64,000 nt of DNA. Origin: Hydrogenedens sp964549105 (GTDB lineage Bacteria > Hydrogenedentota > Hydrogenedentia > Hydrogenedentales > Hydrogenedentaceae). The stretch spans positions 92,006 through 156,005 of the forward strand of contig CAZJTZ010000005.1 of NCBI GenBank assembly GCA_964549105.1. Reading direction: 5' to 3'. Positions within the stretch are counted from its first letter, which is position 1. Every line of letters begins with the position of its first letter. The position numbers and the translations under genes are program-made. This document shows, in pieces, positions 26,503-33,773 of this stretch. The notes under the pieces are model-generated. The model did not search any database. It was given only the letters and a program-made list of their open reading frames with translations, and was not told the DNA's origin.

Positions 26503-27810
26503 ATGTTATTTTGTTTTTGCCTGTATATTCATTTATATTTTGTACTTTCTCCTCCATGTGAACCAAAGTGGGATGAGGCTGAAGTAAAACACATTATAGA
26601 AAATATTGAAGGGAAAATGTTTATAAACAAAATTGAAAGTTTTTATTGCGAATATAAAATATTATCGGAAGTAAACTATATTGCTAATAGGCTCAAAGGT
26701 CAACCAAATGAGGTAAAGCATTATATAAAAGATTATGAAATAGCATGGATTGGTAATATAGGAAATCAACATTATTTTTATCATAGTATATGCCAGAACT
26801 ATTCAAAACCTTCAAAACTACCCCTATCCCCTTCTACCCCTCTTCAACAAAAAATATCCAAATTCCCAGGTTCTCTCTTTGAACTACTAAAATCTAAATT
26901 AGAGGAGGAAGAATTAAGATATTACCAGTATGTTCAATCGAAACCAACAAAATCTGAAAACCCTATTCTCTTATGCTCTACATATATTGTATATAACAAA
27001 AAACCCTATCTTTTCAGTTATGAATGGTATAATGATGAAAATTTTAAAGTAAGAAAAAATGACTCAGAAGATTCTTATCCTGCGGGTGTGCTTCTTTTTC
27101 GCTACCTTGGACAGATTGGATATAGGGAATCACAGTTATACACATGCAATTTTGGTGAATCATTAGTATCGTTTCTAAAAACCTCTGGACCCTATTACAT
27201 CAGCAAAGAAGGAGAATACCTCAAATTGTGGCATTATAGAAAAGATAATACAGACAAACTCCCAGTAGAATTAGAAATTTGGTTAGACAAGGATTACAAA
27301 ATTTTTAGAATTGACAATGTAAGATATGCTTCAAGAAGTTTCAGTCAAGATAGTTTTAATAGAGGAAAGTATAATGGACCAATAGATTGTAACACTCCAA
27401 AATGGATTTACGAGAGAATACAAATAGATGAATATTTTCATTATGGTGATGCTCTATACCTACCTATAAAAGCTTTTTATGAAGCATATATACTTGACTA
27501 TGATAATGAATTGGCAAGGGAAATAGAAATGGCACATCAAGAGGGAAAAATGGGTACAGCAGAGTATTTTTTTGCCTCAACACAAATTCCAGCAAAGGTA
27601 AATAGTCGAGATGAACTAACAATAGACAAAGAATCCATAAGGATAAATGAGTTAACACCAGATTTTTTCAAACCACCTAAAGAAATTGTTCAAGAATCAG
27701 ACATAAAAAGAAATCCGCATGTCAACATTATCATATTTGTATCCATTTGTATCGTATGTATTTTGATTGCCATGTTTGTTACAAGGCGTTATTTGGGTTG
27801 GGGACTATGA
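26503..27810 (+). CDS. Membrane-anchored LolA-like protein, cassette 1
   Basis: 435 residues. There is an N-terminal hydrophobic signal (LFCFCLYIHLYFVLS), then a Tyr-rich beta-strand body, and a C-terminal membrane helix ending in FVTRRYLGWGL. The opening 'IENIEGKMFINKIESFYCEY' and the later YLKLWHYR and LPVELEIWLD strands look like the half-barrel of LolA-like/outer-membrane-lipoprotein-sorting proteins, but similarity is weak. It is homologous to the 416-residue protein at 28552. Both share LGxIGY, a FLKxxGPYY motif (TSGPYYISKEG here), an LW-H strand and the C-terminal anchor with YLGWGL. Codons are strongly A/T-ending. It is co-transcribed with the Cys-rich peptide 35 nt upstream. The function is unknown. 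Confidence 0.7.
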   Translation: MLFCFCLYIHLYFVLSPPCEPKWDEAEVKHIIENIEGKMFINKIESFYCEYKILSEVNYIANRLKGQPNEVKHYIKDYEIAWIGNIGNQHYFYHSICQNYSKPSKLPLSPSTPLQQKISKFPGSLFELLKSKLEEEELRYYQYVQSKPTKSENPILLCSTYIVYNKKPYLFSYEWYNDENFKVRKNDSEDSYPAGVLLFRYLGQIGYRESQLYTCNFGESLVSFLKTSGPYYISKEGEYLKLWHYRKDNTDKLPVELEIWLDKDYKIFRIDNVRYASRSFSQDSFNRGKYNGPIDCNTPKWIYERIQIDEYFHYGDALYLPIKAFYEAYILDYDNELAREIEMAHQEGKMGTAEYFFASTQIPAKVNSRDELTIDKESIRINELTPDFFKPPKEIVQESDIKRNPHVNIIIFVSICIVCILIAMFVTRRYLGWGL

Positions 27811-27898
27811 TTTGCGATAGAAAGTGAGGGAAGGGAAATGTTTCCTTATGAAAAAGAAATTACTGTGAACTAAGAATATTAATTATTTCTTTTTATTC
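27811..27898. other. Spacer between cassettes 1 and 2
   Basis: 88 bp without a gene. It joins the stop of the first membrane protein to the second promoter/leader copy and shows no clear terminator. Confidence 0.4.
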
Positions 27899-28039
27899 TC
27901 AATCCAGAATAGTAATAATTAATAAAATACCTATTAAAAAAACTTGACAATGCAAAAAAAATGCTAAACTACATTATTGGAAAGTTAAATGTAGATAACG
28001 AAATTCAAAACCCCAAATCCAAAGGAGACTTAAAATGAG
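27899..28039 (+). promoter_or_regulatory. Duplicated promoter/leader, copy 2
   Basis: The second copy of the element at 25982-26127, 141 bp. TTGACA, the A-tract, TGCTAAACT, the conserved leader and the AAAGGAG ribosome site are all kept. It starts abruptly at TCAATCCAGAATAG, with unrelated sequence before it. Conservation is far higher than in the coding genes it drives. Confidence 0.7.
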
Positions 28040-28496
28040 CCTAAAGCAACTTGTCAAAAAGTACCCGGTAACAATTATCACGGCATTACTTATTTCCATA
28101 TCTCTTTCAATTCTTTTCTTTGAATCGAAAGTATATGGTGCTACATCTACCCCAAATCCAGATTGTATGTGGCGACGTATACAATGTTCTACTTTTCAAA
28201 ATCCTGACAAAAAATTTATATGTGAAGGAGACCCGAACGACAATGCGCCACCTTGTATTTGTATCGGAATTAGTGAATACAAAGTATGTGATATATATGA
28301 TAGATGGGAATGTGTACCTAAAAATAGTGGGTGTGGTGGTCCGAAATGTGACCAGCCTAGAGATTGTGACAATTCACATACACAAAATAAAAATTGTGGA
28401 GATTGCTATATATATAAACTCGACAAAGAGCCATGCACTATAAGACAGGGAAACAATACTTGTGATAAATGTGTATATAATAAGAATAAAGAATGA
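28035..28496 (+). CDS. Cys-rich secreted peptide, cassette 2
   Basis: 153 residues. The signal peptide (YPVTIITALLISISLSILFF) ends near KVYGA, and its MSxKxLxxxYPVTI start is shared with the peptide at 26123. The mature part of about 117 residues has 15 Cys (CMWRRIQC, CIC, CGGPKCDQPRDC, CGDC, CDKC) and is quite different in sequence from the first peptide. It is longer by about 37 residues. The ribosome site AAAGGAG is identical to cassette 1. The partner membrane protein follows 55 nt later. The pattern of conserved leader and signal with divergent mature part suggests diversifying selection or paralogous specialisation. Confidence 0.7.
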   Translation: MSLKQLVKKYPVTIITALLISISLSILFFESKVYGATSTPNPDCMWRRIQCSTFQNPDKKFICEGDPNDNAPPCICIGISEYKVCDIYDRWECVPKNSGCGGPKCDQPRDCDNSHTQNKNCGDCYIYKLDKEPCTIRQGNNTCDKCVYNKNKE

Positions 28497-28551
28497 AGAT
28501 TCTTCTAAGAATTTGAATTATACATAATGTTAGAAAAAGGAATAAAGAGGT

Positions 28552-29802
28552 TTGTATTTATTTATTTTTATACTTCTTATGACTCAGTTCAATGAAGCGG
28601 ATTCATGCAGGACAAGTCCACGAGACCCCACAATTCAAGAGTTAATACAAGTTACCTCTACTCGATTTAATGTCCAATCCATCAAATTTAGATATATTAC
28701 AATTGACGATGAGGAAATAATAGAAAACGAATTTATCTATCAAAATGGAAATATCCGTATCACAACATTTTATAATATAACAGAATCCCATGATAAAACA
28801 TCCTCACAAGACACTCCAAAAAACCTATTAGAATATATTTCATATAAGTTAAACCAGAGAACTCAAAGAGATGATGTATATCCAAAAGCAATCTCTTCTT
28901 TAAGCACATATTACTGTTATCAAGGCAAAGGTGCAACAAGAGAAATAAGTAATTATGAAAATGGTGGAGTTCATATTTTTAATTCTGCAGGGGATGGCGA
29001 GTTTTTAGACGCACGTATGGATGCAAGAATTGTTCTCGGATATATTGGATATCTTTTTAGCAATACTGGGTCAAAATATAGAGTGCATGTTGCTGAATTT
29101 CTTAAAAAAGAAGGTCCTTATTATCTATATGAAAAAGATGGATTTACTATATTATGGCATGAAATAGATTTTGATGAGTATCTGCCAGAAGAAGAAAGAG
29201 GTAATGGAGAGACCTTCAGTGCAGAGATTTGGTATAACCAAAATATGGATATCTATAAAATACGACAGGGAATCTTTTTTTCTCGCAGATATACTCTTGA
29301 CAGGGTCAAAAGTGTCATTGGAGATAATGCCTCATGTAGTTATCCTGAACTTATTCAATATGATATTTATTATAATGATATTAGAGAGTTTGAAAATGGG
29401 ATACATATCCCTATTCATGTTACAGTGGATTTATGGAAAGAAGACTATGAGAATGACCCAAGGTATGAAGAACTTATTGAACAATACAAAAAAGTACAAA
29501 ATAAAAGGGAACAAGATAGAATTGATTTTCGTATAAAGAGGGCTACTTTTAACAAAAGAGTTATCAAAAACTACAGAGAGTTCATTGTTTATGATGATAG
29601 TAATTTGCAAATTAATCAGCCTGTTCCGGAAGAAACTTTTATTGCTCCATCTCCAACAGTATCGCGAGAGTTAAATAAATCTACTCTCGACCAAACTTCA
29701 TGGTTTGAAAAGTATAAGTCTTACCTTTTTGTTTCAATCTGTATATTACTTACACTTATTGCTATGTTTCTCACACGACATTACCTCGGCTGGGGATTGT
29801 AA
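28552..29802 (+). CDS. Membrane-anchored LolA-like protein, cassette 2
   Basis: 416 residues from a TTG start giving a short signal (LFIFILLMTQFNEA). AAGGA is about 10 nt upstream, and an ATG nine codons later would lose most of the signal. The body begins IQVTSTRFNVQSIKFRYITI followed by IIENEFIYQNGNIRITTF, the 'xxVxSxxFxY...' start of LolA-like half-barrels. It then has LGYIGY, LKKEGPYYLYEKDG and EIWYNQNMD. The C-terminal helix YLFVSICILLTLIAMFLTRH ends in YLGWGL as in the paralogue at 26503. The body probably sits outside the cytoplasmic membrane. It is co-transcribed with the Cys-rich peptide upstream and the Lgt-like gene 29 nt downstream. Confidence 0.7.
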   Translation: MYLFIFILLMTQFNEADSCRTSPRDPTIQELIQVTSTRFNVQSIKFRYITIDDEEIIENEFIYQNGNIRITTFYNITESHDKTSSQDTPKNLLEYISYKLNQRTQRDDVYPKAISSLSTYYCYQGKGATREISNYENGGVHIFNSAGDGEFLDARMDARIVLGYIGYLFSNTGSKYRVHVAEFLKKEGPYYLYEKDGFTILWHEIDFDEYLPEEERGNGETFSAEIWYNQNMDIYKIRQGIFFSRRYTLDRVKSVIGDNASCSYPELIQYDIYYNDIREFENGIHIPIHVTVDLWKEDYENDPRYEELIEQYKKVQNKREQDRIDFRIKRATFNKRVIKNYREFIVYDDSNLQINQPVPEETFIAPSPTVSRELNKSTLDQTSWFEKYKSYLFVSICILLTLIAMFLTRHYLGWGL

Positions 29803-29831
29803 ATCTTAAAAAAGAAGGGAGCAAATAAACA

Positions 29832-30650
29832 ATGTTTCCTTATATCTACATCTGGGGGTATCCAATCGGACTTTATAATATCTTCAACTTTCTTGCTGTG
29901 GCTGCTGTGATAATATGTGGGATTCGATGGAATTATAAATATGGGCCTAAATATCCCATTGGATTAGGAATACTCTTTTTCATTGCTCCTCTTGCATTAT
30001 TCTTTGGAAGAACTGCTTTTTTTATTTTTCTCGCCTGTCCTAATGCTAAAACAGATTTTTTTAATATCCATTCTGGCGGAAGTATGTTCCTTGGTGCTTT
30101 TACAGGTGGAATCCTTGGAACTCTACTTTATTTTGAAATAAAAAAAATACCTTTTATTGTTGGCTTAGAACTTTTCTTTCCTTATATACCTATTGGTGGT
30201 ATTTTAGGGCGATTTGGCTGTTTCTGTACAGGTTGTTGTTATGGAACGATGTCGAATACCTTATTTGCTTTACGATTTCCGAAGGGAAGTCCTGCCTGGG
30301 TAGAACAAGCCTCAAAAGGACTTATCTCTGCGGACCAATTTTTCTCGCTTCCTGTCCATCCAACCCAATTGTATGAAATAGGCATCTGGATAATCATTGC
30401 ATTAATACTTATTCCGCTTCGGCATCGGAATCCGCGAAAAGGAGTTATTACCCTTGTATTTTTACTCCTCTACTTCTTCAATCGCTTGGTTCAGGACTTT
30501 GTTCGTGCGGACTATTCAAAAGTATATTTTGGACTTGACCTGATGCAATTTTTGGCATTACTGATAATCCCATTAAGCCTTTTAGGATTATTCTTCATCT
30601 ATCGAGACAAATGGCTTGTAAGATTAAGAACTTCCTCCACAAGTAAATAA
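29832..30650 (+). CDS. Divergent prolipoprotein diacylglyceryl transferase paralogue
   Basis: 272 residues with about seven membrane helices and Lgt landmarks: HSGGSMFLGAFTGG (the HGG region), IGGILGRFGCFCTGCCYG (the GRxGCFxNGCCxG loop, with Thr for Asn) and LPVHPTQLYEIG. The late motif is RLVQDFVRADY, against RFFDENFRGD in the standard copy at 56151. Its catalytic-region Glu is therefore Asp here. Lgt transfers diacylglycerol to lipobox Cys. Because a canonical lgt exists in the same window, this copy is probably dedicated to the adjacent Cys-rich peptide/LolA-like cassettes, or has another prenyl or lipid substrate. That is inference. GGGAG precedes the ATG. Confidence 0.75.
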   Translation: MFPYIYIWGYPIGLYNIFNFLAVAAVIICGIRWNYKYGPKYPIGLGILFFIAPLALFFGRTAFFIFLACPNAKTDFFNIHSGGSMFLGAFTGGILGTLLYFEIKKIPFIVGLELFFPYIPIGGILGRFGCFCTGCCYGTMSNTLFALRFPKGSPAWVEQASKGLISADQFFSLPVHPTQLYEIGIWIIIALILIPLRHRNPRKGVITLVFLLLYFFNRLVQDFVRADYSKVYFGLDLMQFLALLIIPLSLLGLFFIYRDKWLVRLRTSSTSK

Positions 30651-30719
30651 TAATTCTAATCTTTTCTTTTCAATAGATAAATAATTGTCATTTAACATCT
30701 TTTTATATTGCCCCTGTTC

Positions 30720-31484
30720 TTATATTGCTCCTGTTGTTTTATTTTTGTTGAGTAATTCCATTAATTGTAGAGCGTTCTTGGGGGCATAGCCACCAAAATC
30801 GTTATTGAAAAATATGAAAACGGTGGTCTTATATTTTTGCCATTGCTTGATTTTTTCTGCTTCTGTTTTTAGTATTTTTATATCATATTCCCCTTGATAC
30901 CGACCTGAAGGTCCGTGCCTACGAATGTAAACCCAATCCGCTGTGGTTATGTCATCAATCTCGCAACCTCTGTAATCCTCCAAGCATAATGAGACATTAT
31001 ACTTATGTAATACTTCAAAGATTTCTTCCTTAAACCCTTTTTTGTTTCGCAACTCTAAGGCTAATTGGGTAGTGTTGAAAAGACTAAACCAGTTGCTAAA
31101 AAATTCGTTCAGCAATTCTACCTCAGGGACAAATGACGGTGGCATTTGTAATAAATATACACCTGTTTTTTCTTTCAATGGCTGAACTACTTCGTGAAAT
31201 TTTTGAATCTCCTCCTGGATATTTTTTAATCGTAACTCGTGGGAAATTCTTCGCCATATCTTGACAGAGAACTTAAATTCAGCAGGGGTAACTGTCGCCC
31301 ATTTCCGTAATAATTCTGGATTAGGCAATCGGTAAAAACTGGAATTGACTTCTACAACAGAAAACACATCTGAATAATATTTCAACCAATCCTGTGTCGG
31401 TACCGATTTTGGATAGAACACACCCTTTGCCCAGTGGGGATAACTCCAACCGCTTGTTCCGATATACACTTTTCCCGTAGTCAT
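30720..31484 (-). CDS. DUF72 (YecE-like) family protein
   Basis: 254 residues. DUF72 landmarks: VYIGTSGWSYPHWAKGVFYP at the N-terminus, FSVVEVNSSFYRLP, FKFSVKIWRRISH, GVYLLQMPPSFVP, LALELRNKKGF, LCLEDYRG and the C-terminal FFNNDFGGYAPKNALQLMELL. The family has a TIM-barrel fold and no firmly established reaction. The ATG at 31484 has AGAGGTGA upstream. It is a lone gene on the minus strand. The 68 bp to the Lgt-like gene contain a short ATTGC-CCTGTTCTTAT/ATTGCTCCTGTTG direct repeat that reaches into the gene's 3' end. Confidence 0.92.
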   Translation of the reverse strand: MTTGKVYIGTSGWSYPHWAKGVFYPKSVPTQDWLKYYSDVFSVVEVNSSFYRLPNPELLRKWATVTPAEFKFSVKIWRRISHELRLKNIQEEIQKFHEVVQPLKEKTGVYLLQMPPSFVPEVELLNEFFSNWFSLFNTTQLALELRNKKGFKEEIFEVLHKYNVSLCLEDYRGCEIDDITTADWVYIRRHGPSGRYQGEYDIKILKTEAEKIKQWQKYKTTVFIFFNNDFGGYAPKNALQLMELLNKNKTTGAI

Positions 31485-31575
31485 ATAGTATTCACCTCTT
31501 AAAAATTATACTAAATTGATATTAGACCCCACAGCCTAACGAGAAAAATGGTAATATAAGACACATATATTTACT

Positions 31576-32955
31576 TTATTTCTTACCCATTTTTTTTGCA
31601 TGTTCTTCAATCGCTTTCGCTAATGTAGGTGGGTCAGGCAAGGCAGATTGAAACGCAGGTATACCGTCTATGCAAATGGTCGGAATAGAATTTATTTTTA
31701 AATGTTTCATGTAACCCAAGCCCTCTCGACTTTTAATCTTATGCTCACGGACTTCTACAGGAACAGAGCACAATTCTTTTGCCTTAATGGCAGTATCCAC
31801 AGTGAACAGGCATGGAGCACAAGCCGTCGAGTCCAGCGTAATACATTCTACTAATACATAAGGAAGCGAAGGATAATCAGGGAGAGGAATATCTTCGTAT
31901 GTATCTTCTACTGACGGTTTCAGAGTCATACGAGCAACTTGCCGTTTGTAGGCATTATGAACCATTTCTGCCACGGCTTCCAGATTTGCAGGAGGGGTAT
32001 GATATGGCAAATCGCAACCCGGTGAAAGAACAAATCCCTGTGTCCCTCCAGAATCTATACAACGAATTGCATCTAACATTGCATCCGCAGGCTTACCCAA
32101 TAGTAGAACTGTGGTCAATTTCAAATTTCCACCCACTGATTTTCCATAACTCCGTGCTACCTTACATGCAAGGTCCAGAGGTATATTTTCATCAATAGAA
32201 ATTTGATGGCAATTGGTCTGACACATAATATCCAGATTTTTTGTAGCATCGCCGCAGACAAATAAGGAGGTATATCCACCTCTGTTTCGAATACTTCTAA
32301 ACACATCGTCAAGATAATCCTTAACAAATTCTGAAAAATGTTGAGGTGAAATCTGACTGGTCATCGGGTCAACAAGAGCAATTAAAGAACAACCTAAATC
32401 CAAATAAAAATCCGCCATCTTCCTGGCTATTGTGGTGGAATAACGCATCAAGGTGTGGGCTTTTTTATCGTCTATTAGCATGTCGGTGAATAAGTCGCTT
32501 CCGCGTAAATGAGCAGAAAGAGTGAAAGGACCTGTCACCAGCCCATAAAAAGCAATTTGCTCACCATACTGCGGAATAATTTTTTCCGCTACTTTTTTCA
32601 ACAAAGGAAGCCTACCTTTTTCGTAACGAAATTCAGGCAAGTCTTCTATCGTTTTCTCGCCAATAAGTGGGTGCGAACTCACTGCGGGAGGCACATCATC
32701 ATACCACTGCAAACCGCAGCCAAGTATTTCTGCTTCGATTTGTAAATCGAACATAAGCGGAATACCATCTGGTTGATAATACTCAATAGCCTTCTGGATT
32801 CCTGAGACAATCCGCTCTGAGGAAAGCAAATATTCCCGTGCTGGGATATCTATTAAATATCCACCATGAACCCCGACAAATGGAACCCATGCAGGGCGTT
32901 CTGTTTCCTGCCCTTTCAAAGCCTTGAATAATACCTCCTGGGGCTTTTGTTCCAT
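31576..32955 (-). CDS. URO-D (MtaA/CmuA-type) domain fused to a thioredoxin-like domain
   Basis: 459 residues. Residues 1-345 are a uroporphyrinogen-decarboxylase-fold domain of the methylcobamide:CoM methyltransferase (MtaA/CmuA) kind: AWVPFVGVHGGYL, FYGLVTGPFTLSAHLRGSDL, LALVDPMTSQISPQHF, GYTSLFVCGDATKN, QISIDENIPL, GTQGFVLSPGCDLPYHTPPA. The His/Cys/Cys zinc-ligand pattern of methyl transfer (VCGD, SPGCDLP) is present. From about residue 370 comes a thioredoxin-like domain with a redox CAPC and a cis-Pro segment, INSIPTICIDG. The fusion suggests a thiol as methyl acceptor or redox partner. It is the last of four close genes (26 nt after the DUF1638 gene). No methyl-donor enzyme or corrinoid protein is adjacent. 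Confidence 0.82.
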   Translation of the reverse strand: MEQKPQEVLFKALKGQETERPAWVPFVGVHGGYLIDIPAREYLLSSERIVSGIQKAIEYYQPDGIPLMFDLQIEAEILGCGLQWYDDVPPAVSSHPLIGEKTIEDLPEFRYEKGRLPLLKKVAEKIIPQYGEQIAFYGLVTGPFTLSAHLRGSDLFTDMLIDDKKAHTLMRYSTTIARKMADFYLDLGCSLIALVDPMTSQISPQHFSEFVKDYLDDVFRSIRNRGGYTSLFVCGDATKNLDIMCQTNCHQISIDENIPLDLACKVARSYGKSVGGNLKLTTVLLLGKPADAMLDAIRCIDSGGTQGFVLSPGCDLPYHTPPANLEAVAEMVHNAYKRQVARMTLKPSVEDTYEDIPLPDYPSLPYVLVECITLDSTACAPCLFTVDTAIKAKELCSVPVEVREHKIKSREGLGYMKHLKINSIPTICIDGIPAFQSALPDPPTLAKAIEEHAKKMGKK

Positions 32956-32981
32956 GGCACTATCTCCATATTAAAATGATT

Positions 32982-33749
32982 TCACTCTATAGTAGCAATC
33001 TCATCATCGTAGGTAGGCTTTAATTTCTTACCTGGTGGGAGTACCAAAAAGTCATCGGTATATTTCCACTCTCCCAATAACCACATAATAATCAATATAG
33101 GGTCTCCTCTAAATTCGTGATATTCCCAGCCTAAATATTCTGCCGACCTTTGAGTATATTTCTTTGCCCATTCCCGATTTCCTACACCCAAATCAATATA
33201 TCCGGCATAATGATATTCCCGTTTCCATGTTTCCAATGAGTCTACCAGGTAATCGAGATTCTCGTCTCCATAGATTTCTTTCAGTAATTCACGAAGGGCT
33301 TTCTCACGGTCGGGACCGGGCATGACGGTATCTTCTATCCAGCCCGGCGTGAACCAATACATACCCGGAAATTGATTAAATAATTTCCGATAACGATTAC
33401 GACTGCCCAGAAAAAATGTAATACAATCGTGGGCTTTAAGAAAAATCAACGGTGTATATTTTGATGTGATATTTAATGTTCCATTACTGCACAACCCATA
33501 ACCTATAAGGATAGCATCGTATCCTGAACCATCTACCTCATCAATCTTTTTTTGGAGGCGTTCGCCAAGGCATTGAGGGACATCGTGCAATCCCTGCTCT
33601 AAAAAGAAATAATCGTAGACATGAGGCGAAAATGATGAAAAATAGGCTATTTCACGCCAGAGAACATGACACGCTACAATGGCATATCGTCTGGGATTGG
33701 AATATCTTACTTTTTGGCGTAATTGTTGTTTAAGTTCAAAAGCGTCCAT
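32982..33749 (-). CDS. DUF1638 family protein
   Basis: 255 residues. Landmarks: YAIVACHVLWREIAYF near the N-terminus, then FLEQGLHDVPQCLGERLQKK, DAILIGYGLCSNGTLNI, LKAHDCITFFLGS, YWFTPGWIED and the C-terminal FRGDPILIIMWLLGEW with FLVLPPGKK. The conserved Cys and His residues (ACHVL, GLCSNG, AHDC) suggest metal or cofactor binding. DUF1638 genes recur beside corrinoid-dependent methyltransferases and RamA-like activators, which fits the URO-D gene next door. The biochemical role is not settled. It is 24 nt after the CoA-disulfide-reductase fusion gene in the same operon. Confidence 0.85.
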   Translation of the reverse strand: MDAFELKQQLRQKVRYSNPRRYAIVACHVLWREIAYFSSFSPHVYDYFFLEQGLHDVPQCLGERLQKKIDEVDGSGYDAILIGYGLCSNGTLNITSKYTPLIFLKAHDCITFFLGSRNRYRKLFNQFPGMYWFTPGWIEDTVMPGPDREKALRELLKEIYGDENLDYLVDSLETWKREYHYAGYIDLGVGNREWAKKYTQRSAEYLGWEYHEFRGDPILIIMWLLGEWKYTDDFLVLPPGKKLKPTYDDEIATIE

Positions 33750-33773
33750 GCAATAAATATAAATATAATGTGA

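Noticed and set aside
29171..29536. 121-codon frame inside the second LolA-like gene
   Set aside because: It is a shifted shadow, rich in Met and Ile from A/T-rich codons, and the main frame carries the homology to its paralogue.
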